The translations under genes were made by a program, and so were the position numbers. Under the pieces are notes generated by a model. That model was not told the DNA's origin. It was given only the letters and a program-made list of their open reading frames with translations, and did not search any database. Shown in pieces: positions 58,500 to 64,000 of a stretch of DNA of 64,000 nucleotides (positions are counted from its first letter, which is position 1; the number at the start of each line of letters is the position of its first letter). Origin of the DNA: Ditylenchus dipsaci (lineage: Eukaryota > Nematoda > Chromadorea > Rhabditida > Anguinidae); NCBI GenBank assembly GCA_004194705.1, contig SADC01001301.1, positions 558,001 to 622,000 on the forward strand, read 5' to 3'.

Positions 58500-60375
58500 G
58501 GCTAGTACCAAATGAGTGACCCAGGGTCACATGTTCCCAAAATAAGGTACCATGCCCCTGTTCCGTACCAAATAAACGCATCCTGGTTTTTGGGATATCT
58601 GCCACGGGGCAATTGAATGAACGGGCCGCCAGGGGCACGTTCATTTGGGGTAAATGAAAACCTGCTTAGCGAAAACTCTAAAAAAAAATTATAAAAAGAG
58701 AATAAAACCGGGTAGGTAACTTTACTTTTTAAAAAGATTTGCACTTTTTTGGGGCCCAAATCTTTTTTATTTTTGAGGCTTAACGTCAAAACAAGTATTT
58801 TTTCTGCCACGTTTTTGGCTCAAAATTGCCTTCTTATTTTTGGTGAAAGAAGAAAATATCAAAAGAATTATTGTCGAATGGTTGCACTATCAGGTAGCCT
58901 TACGACTCTAGTTTCTAACGGCGTATCATTTGCGGCAACATCTTTGCAATATATAGCACAAAAATGTAAAAGTATGAAGCAAGTCGAAAAATAATTCGTT
59001 CCATACTTTTACCTTTTTGTACTACAAATTGCAACAATATCGCAACAAATGACACATTGTTAGAAACTAGAGTTGCAGGGCTACCTGATGGTGATAAAAT
59101 TTAAAAAAGTTGTTTTTCAATATTTGCTTCTTTGACCAAAAAGAAATAAGAAGGCACTTTGAGCCGGAAACAAGGCAGAAAAAAGAGTTATCCCTTTGGT
59201 ATGAGGGATAATGTTAGACATTCAGACAGGATCAGTAGGATTGTCGGCTGGCCGGCCGAATTTCGGCTTTTCCGGCCTAAAACCGACATTTTTTCTCGGC
59301 CAGGCCGAAAATTTCGGTATTCGGCACGGGACGAAATTTTCAGTTTTTTTGAAACGTTCTGTAGTCTGTTCCATATATATTCGCATCCATGTGATTTCTT
59401 GTTCTTACGTGAATTTTGAGCATAGCGCCAAAAAATGTGTGGAAGTCTTTCAATATAGTGAGATGAAGAGGAGCCCAGTCAAATCCTTAATCTTTTCAAA
59501 GGCGGATGTTTGAGTAATGTATGTAGAGGCTCATCCAATAAATCATTTCGGTGTGCAAAAGAGTTCATGTATGGAAAAAATGAAACTTTTTGTGTATTTT
59601 CCGACGTAGGTACTTTTATCTCTTTTTTGTTTACTTTTTTGAAATCACGCCTTTTTGATTTTTTTGGCTATTCAGTGCATTTTTTTCGTTAATGCAAAGC
59701 CTTATGTTAACCAGGACTAAATATTCCTTACAAACTGCAACATACGCAAAAATTCAAAAAGGTGGAAATTTAAAAAGTAACAAAAGGCTACGCCATTTTT
59801 TCCCACAAGAAAACCTAAATTTTCTGTTTTCTGGTCTGCTGGTTTCCGGCTCGGCCCAGCAGGCCAAAATTTTCGGCTTCAGTTCGGCTTTTCGGCCGGC
59901 CGACAACCCTAAGGATCAGGTAAGGAGGGGTCACGTGCCCACAAAATGATGCTCCTAGATGAGGCTGAAGGCACTATTGTCACAATTTTTTTTTATTCAC
60001 TGGAAGGCCCGATCTTTTAAAATTGAAATTTTGGTAATTTTTTAAATTTTTGGTTTCCCACATTGATGTACAATGCTGTCAAAGATTTTCTAACTTTCGT
60101 TTTTCATACAGTATAGATCGGTAATTGATCTTTAGCGAAAATTGATCTTTTTTATTTTTGAGTTACTGCACCTATAAAATGACGAAAAAAATGAGAACGA
60201 TTTTTTAATCATGGGACACGTGCATTCAGTTTCTTGATCACGTTCTGGAGACATCCATGCCCCAGTTCATTTGGTAAGAGGCGGGGGTAAGTGTCCCAGG
60301 GAAAGTGCTCCCCGGGGCACATGTGCAGAGCGGGGCACATGAGCTTGACCCATTAATTTGGTACAAGTCTGTGTG
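58500..60375. mobile_element. Inverted-repeat element with GGTACCAAAT / GGGGCACATG arms
   Basis: Left CTAGTACCAAATGAGTGACC (58501), right GACCCATTAATTTGGTACAAG (60350). CAGGGTCACATG and GGGGCACATGTGC words occur near both ends. The hAT-like element 59236-59911 is nested inside. Exact ends uncertain. Confidence 0.55.
59236..59911. mobile_element. hAT-like element with CGGCCGGCCGAAAAGCC words and perfect TSD
   Basis: TAGGATTGTCGGCTGGCCGG ... CCGGCCGACAACCCTA, flanked by AGGATCAG at 59228-59235 and 59912-59919. The word arms read TTTTCGGCCGGCC and GGCCGAAAATTTC. Confidence 0.87.
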
Positions 60376-60476
60376 TCGTCAAATTTTTCATGATCCTGTA
60401 TTCTTCTTCAGGTTGTTTGAGGAAACTTAAAACTATTGTTTCCTTTACTTATATCAGCAATTAATTTTTTTTTAAA

Positions 60477-62379
60477 CTATACGTAAAAGTGACAGATGAA
60501 AACAAAGGATACCAATAATATCAACATATCTGAATGTCTAGCTATTCCAATAGAATTACCATTATTTTCAATATTTCTCTTTTCAGACCAGCTAATATGC
60601 CATACAGGTGCATCTTTGCTGAAGTCGATCAGTTGAGGAGTGTCAATCAATAATATTTGCTTGTCTTTGTCGTAGCTGCATTTGCTAGCGTCTACTTTTA
60701 ATTGTTTGTCATTTAACTTCAGGCTAGTCAGGTCTGGTTCAAAAGCATGTCCAAATACTTCGATTTTGTCCAAGGTTGGGATGGAAAAACTGGGCTAAAA
60801 TCGTATATGTAAATGTGTGGCAAATTTCTGGTTTTTAAAGTGGTTTTCTGTAATTATAGACCACCGGATGTTACCTGAAAATTTTGAGCCTATTTTTTCT
60901 CAATCCCTATCTTCTTTCTTTTAGTCCGTAAGTTCTTTAGGTACTTTTACGGTAATTAGGATATTTTTCGGGCAAAGCTTTTTCCAGGCGCTAAAAGACT
61001 TCTTTTTAACACTAAAAAGGTTAAGGGACAAGATTACAACAAAATATTAAATACCGTATTTCCTGTAATAAGGCGGCACCCTCTAATAAGGCGGCACCCC
61101 CAACTTCGAGGGTTTATATCTCGGAGCAGAGTAAATATTTTGCTTATCTGTTTGATGCATTTTCTTAACTCCCACGAGCTCTACCGATTCCAATTTTTAG
61201 ATTTTGGTTGAGCGTCCGAAAATCTCGAGATTGAATTTGAAGTTTTCGGATTCTCGGTGGTTTGAAAAATAAGGCGGCATGCCGCCTTATTACAGGAAAT
61301 ACGGTAGGTTTCATAATTGAAATTTGTAAACTATGAAACCTACTCAATATTTTTCGTAGTTCGTACAAATATTTTAAAGCAACAATTGACCCGAATTACA
61401 TTCGCTTCTCTATAACGGTTTAAAAAAACTCGCAGATTTTCTACATGGTTTTCTATCAAGATTTTTTGAGTTTTCTGCCTAATTTGGAAATTAGATTAAG
61501 GTCAGTAATATCAGATTTGAAGCAAAACGAGTGAAAATGAAACGATTCAAAAAAGCATTGTTGGTACTTGCCTTAATTTTTTGAATCTGCCAAAGGTAAA
61601 AAAATGGTCGGATACTGAGTAGGGTGAAATTTACCCAAATATATTTAACCGATATTATATATTAATATCGGTTATCGAAAGAATTGAATTTTTCTAATAT
61701 CAAATTTAAATATTTGTAAAACAAAATTTAGTTAACCTTTGATCCACATCCAAACGAGCAGTTAATCATCAGCATAGCCATGTTTTTAGTTTCCACGAGC
61801 ATGCTATACTCCAAGTAGATGTAGTCTTTGTAGCTGGTTATATCGTCTACAAATATTTCTCCATCGTCCCAATACAGCTCTCCTTGGGCTTTAGGCATTG
61901 AATCTTGAGCTAAAGTAAATTTAAGCCTACTGACTTTAGTTTATTATTCAAAAAAGCTTACTCAAAGCAATGAGAAGCTGGAATTCGTGCATTCGGGTGG
62001 CCGTCGTAGTAATATCTGGTCTTTGTTTAGGAATGATACTTCCAGCTAAAATGCATGGGTATTATGATTACCTAAGTAAACAGCATTCACCTCTAATAAA
62101 ACAAGGCAATGGAGTGTCTCTAGGAGCAGAGAAGGTAGAGAATCCAGTTGGCTGAACACTGCCGTACTGGTGAGCATTGCTCATAGAGTACCAACTGCCT
62201 GTTGGTCCAGGTAAATAACCTCTGACACTGTCGACATCTGGTGTGATCACAGGCACCACCATAACACCAGATCCCCACATGAATTGGTGACTTAGGGTAT
62301 AACTTTGACTGTCCTGGGGGAACTCAAAGAATACTGGCCGAACCACACTGCCACCGAAAGTGAGGCATGGAAGTGAAGT
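60477..62379 (-). CDS. GH31 alpha-glucosidase, C-terminal exons only
   Basis: Four minus-strand exons: 62379-62091 (GGSVVRPVFFEFPQDSQSY, HQFMWGSGVMVVPVITP, RGYLPGPTGSWY), 62045-61962 (GSIIPKQRPDITTTATRMHE), 61909-61737 (AQGELYWDDGE), 60794-60477 (stop). These are the last part of the barrel and the C-terminal beta domains of family GH31 (lysosomal acid alpha-glucosidase, sucrase-isomaltase, worm AAGR proteins), which hydrolyse terminal alpha-1,4-glucose. All junction phases agree and no frameshift was seen. The catalytic (DG)xDMNE exon and N-terminus are absent from 62380-64000, so they lie beyond the window or are lost. The protein ends in a hydrophobic run (MLILLVSFVFICHFYV) after a polar spacer, suggesting a GPI signal or tail anchor. 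Confidence 0.87.
61054..61304. mobile_element. CCGTATTT-family MITE (word AATAAGGCGGCACC), GH31 intron
   Basis: CCGTATTTCCTGTAATAAGG ... CCTTATTACAGGAAATACGG, TA flanks. The core, read on the minus strand, is homologous to 1502-1745 and 63118-63369. Confidence 0.82.
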
Positions 62380-62395
62380 CTGAATAAATTACTAA

Positions 62396-62626
62396 TGCCT
62401 CGTTTACAGACTGTGACTTAGACTGAGACTTAGACAATTTTTTATGCCTTTGAGTCTTTAACGGTTGAAAGACAGCTTTAAAACGTTTCTTTGCGTGTTT
62501 TCTTCCTCCGTCCACCATCCTTCAAATACATCTAACATTTCTGTATGTCTTTCTTGAATTTTTAAAAGAACTCCATGGACACCCTTTAGTTTACAGTCTA
62601 AGTCGCAGTTCGTGAACGAGCCAAAA
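62396..62626. mobile_element. MITE with GACTTAGACTGAGACTTAGAC words
   Basis: GCCTCGTTTACAGACTGTGA ... AGTCGCAGTTCGTGAACGAGCC. The arms share GACTTAGAC / GTCTAAGTC. It sits immediately 5' of the first visible GH31 exon. The outer GGCTCGTTCACG resembles that of 47181-47568. Confidence 0.72.
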
Positions 62627-63117
62627 GAGAATCAAAGCTGTACAACAAAAATTAGAAATATACATTCTTAATAAAAATTATTGTGCTGCAAAAACATGTT
62701 GCCACATTGTTTCAAAAAAATTTGAAAGATTATACAAGCAGGAAAACCGGTACTTGTGCACTTGGGGGCACCTTTTTTCGTTAACTGAAAATAGGGTTTA
62801 GACGTCTCCTAAGTAATTCTTATACGCTGAAAACGATAAAAAAAAAGTTGTTAGCTAACGATTTCCGCACTAAAAAAATGAGTTTTTCAAAAAAATTTTG
62901 ATTACCAAAGGTTGACCAATTGCCTTGGTCCCCCACGGTAAGTTACCTTGTATCAAAATATTTTACACCGTTTTGGTCACTGGAGCTGGGCAAAAAGAGT
63001 ACGCCTACGACAAAACATTGCCGCCATAGTTAATACCTATATAATCAATTCTTACATGTCCTACTTGACTATAACCATATTGAAATTGAGGAGCGAGTTC
63101 ATTGGTACCGTATTTTC

Positions 63118-63369
63118 TGTAGTAAGTCCCCCGGGGAGTTATTTTTCAACCCTTAAAAAATCGGAAAAAAAATATTTCGATTTTGAGATTTTCGGATGCC
63201 CGACCGAAATCTAAAAAGTGGAAACAACTAAGATCGTGGTGATTAAGAAAACGCAAAAAACAGATTTACAAAAAATTCCTTAAGCTGAGATATGGGGTCG
63301 AAATAGGGGGGAGTTATTAGAGAGGGGAGAGTTATTAGAGAGGGGGGACTTAATAGAGAAAATCGCCTA
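63118..63369. mobile_element. CCGTATTT-family MITE (word TAAGTCCCCC)
   Basis: CCGTATTTTCTGTAGTAAGT ... ACTTAATAGAGAAAATCG. The right terminus is mutated. The core matches 1502-1745 over most of its length in the same orientation. Confidence 0.72.
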
Positions 63370-63499
63370 CTAATGTTAGTGTTACTATTTTGGCTGACCA
63401 CCCTAAATTTTAGAGATTAGCTCAGAATTTTTCTGATTTAAACTATGTCAAAATCATGATAACAAAATCATGATAAACCATCAATCATTATATCATTGA

Positions 63500-64000
63500 T
63501 GAGACAAAAGTTTTGATTTTACTAATTCAAACACCAAAACCTGATGTGGGTACCCGATGGTCAGATGAATATCCACCTGCATGGCCTGAATTCTTTCAGA
63601 CAAATTTTAAGACAAACCACTAACCTTAACGTGAAAGCATGTAAGAAATCGATTTAAACAGGACCGAAATCGCAATTTCGCCACTTTAAACCCAAAATCC
63701 CGGTGGGTACCCTGTGGTAGGTGGATATCCACCTGGCTGACTAGAAAAATAAAAATTTGGTCAACTTCAAAAACAAACTACTTTTTCTAACGTGAAATGT
63801 TGTAGGGAATGGCGCTTGGTCTTGTAGTAACGAGACAGTCGATGAATTTGCGACTGCACCAAAATCTGACGGAACTTCGAGTCAATGACCTTGCGGTATT
63901 TTTAAACATAATTTATCAGAGAATTCCGAGTTTCCACAATATTAGCTAACCAAACTCTAAACGTTTACGAATGCTGGCGGATTTCTTGATCAAGTGGTAG
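63500..64000. repeat. Fragments of the GTGGATGTCCACCTGG repeat
   Basis: GGTCAGATGAATATCCACCT at 63560 and GTAGGTGGATATCCACCTGG at 63716 match the hairpin seen at 6470 and 30490. No gene signal seen. Confidence 0.5.

Noticed and set aside
62960..63115. Possible further GH31 exon on the minus strand (NELAPQFQYGYSQVGH followed by GTAAG)
   Set aside because: The donor is good, but I could not align the residues to a GH31 region, and a MITE starts at 63118.
1..64000. LTR or LINE retrotransposons
   Set aside because: No reverse transcriptase motif, long direct terminal repeats or poly(A)-tailed units were recognised.

Overview
This is nuclear DNA of a nematode: AT-rich, with short introns (many about 50 nt) and TTTTCAG/TTTTTAG-type 3' splice sites. 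It carries a moulting-cycle MLT-10-like gene (a family I know only from nematodes), a small one-domain Major Sperm Protein (MSP) gene, and a class I histone deacetylase closest to worm HDA-1. No rRNA, standard tRNA gene, CRISPR array, operon or autonomous transposase was found.

Layout: F-box-type gene (-, 825-3711); class I HDAC (-, 4228-12881, about 18 exons, first exon not found); repeat-filled gap 13-24.8 kb; MLT-10-like gene (-, 24812-34330); repeat-filled gap to 38.5 kb; NSF-type AAA ATPase (+, 38585-53842), apparently with two tandem N-domains; repeats to 57.1 kb; MSP-domain gene (-, 57176-57730); the 3' end of a GH31 alpha-glucosidase gene (-, 60477-62379, 5' part not seen). The genes have unrelated housekeeping or nematode-specific roles: chromatin, membrane fusion, cuticle moulting, sperm/VAP-type binding, carbohydrate hydrolysis.

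More than half of the window is non-autonomous DNA-transposon material, mostly in introns. Much of it is palindromic. Many elements have terminal arms built from a short 'word' repeated several times and mirrored at the other end (for example GGTAACAGC, GGATATCC, TAATTATAGACC, GAGTTAGAG). Elements with the same outermost bases, and sometimes the same core, carry different words, always matching at the two ends. Target duplications visible by eye assign many to hAT-like (8 bp), Tc1/mariner-like (TA) and piggyBac-like (TTAA) groups. This mirrored-word architecture and the double-N-domain NSF are the two most unusual things seen.

The conserved exons contain about a dozen apparent single-base frameshifts, mostly in homopolymers and in several unrelated genes. 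This looks more like unpolished long-read assembly than pseudogenisation, so the protein models need frame correction. All domain calls are by reading and recall of family sequences; no database search was run.
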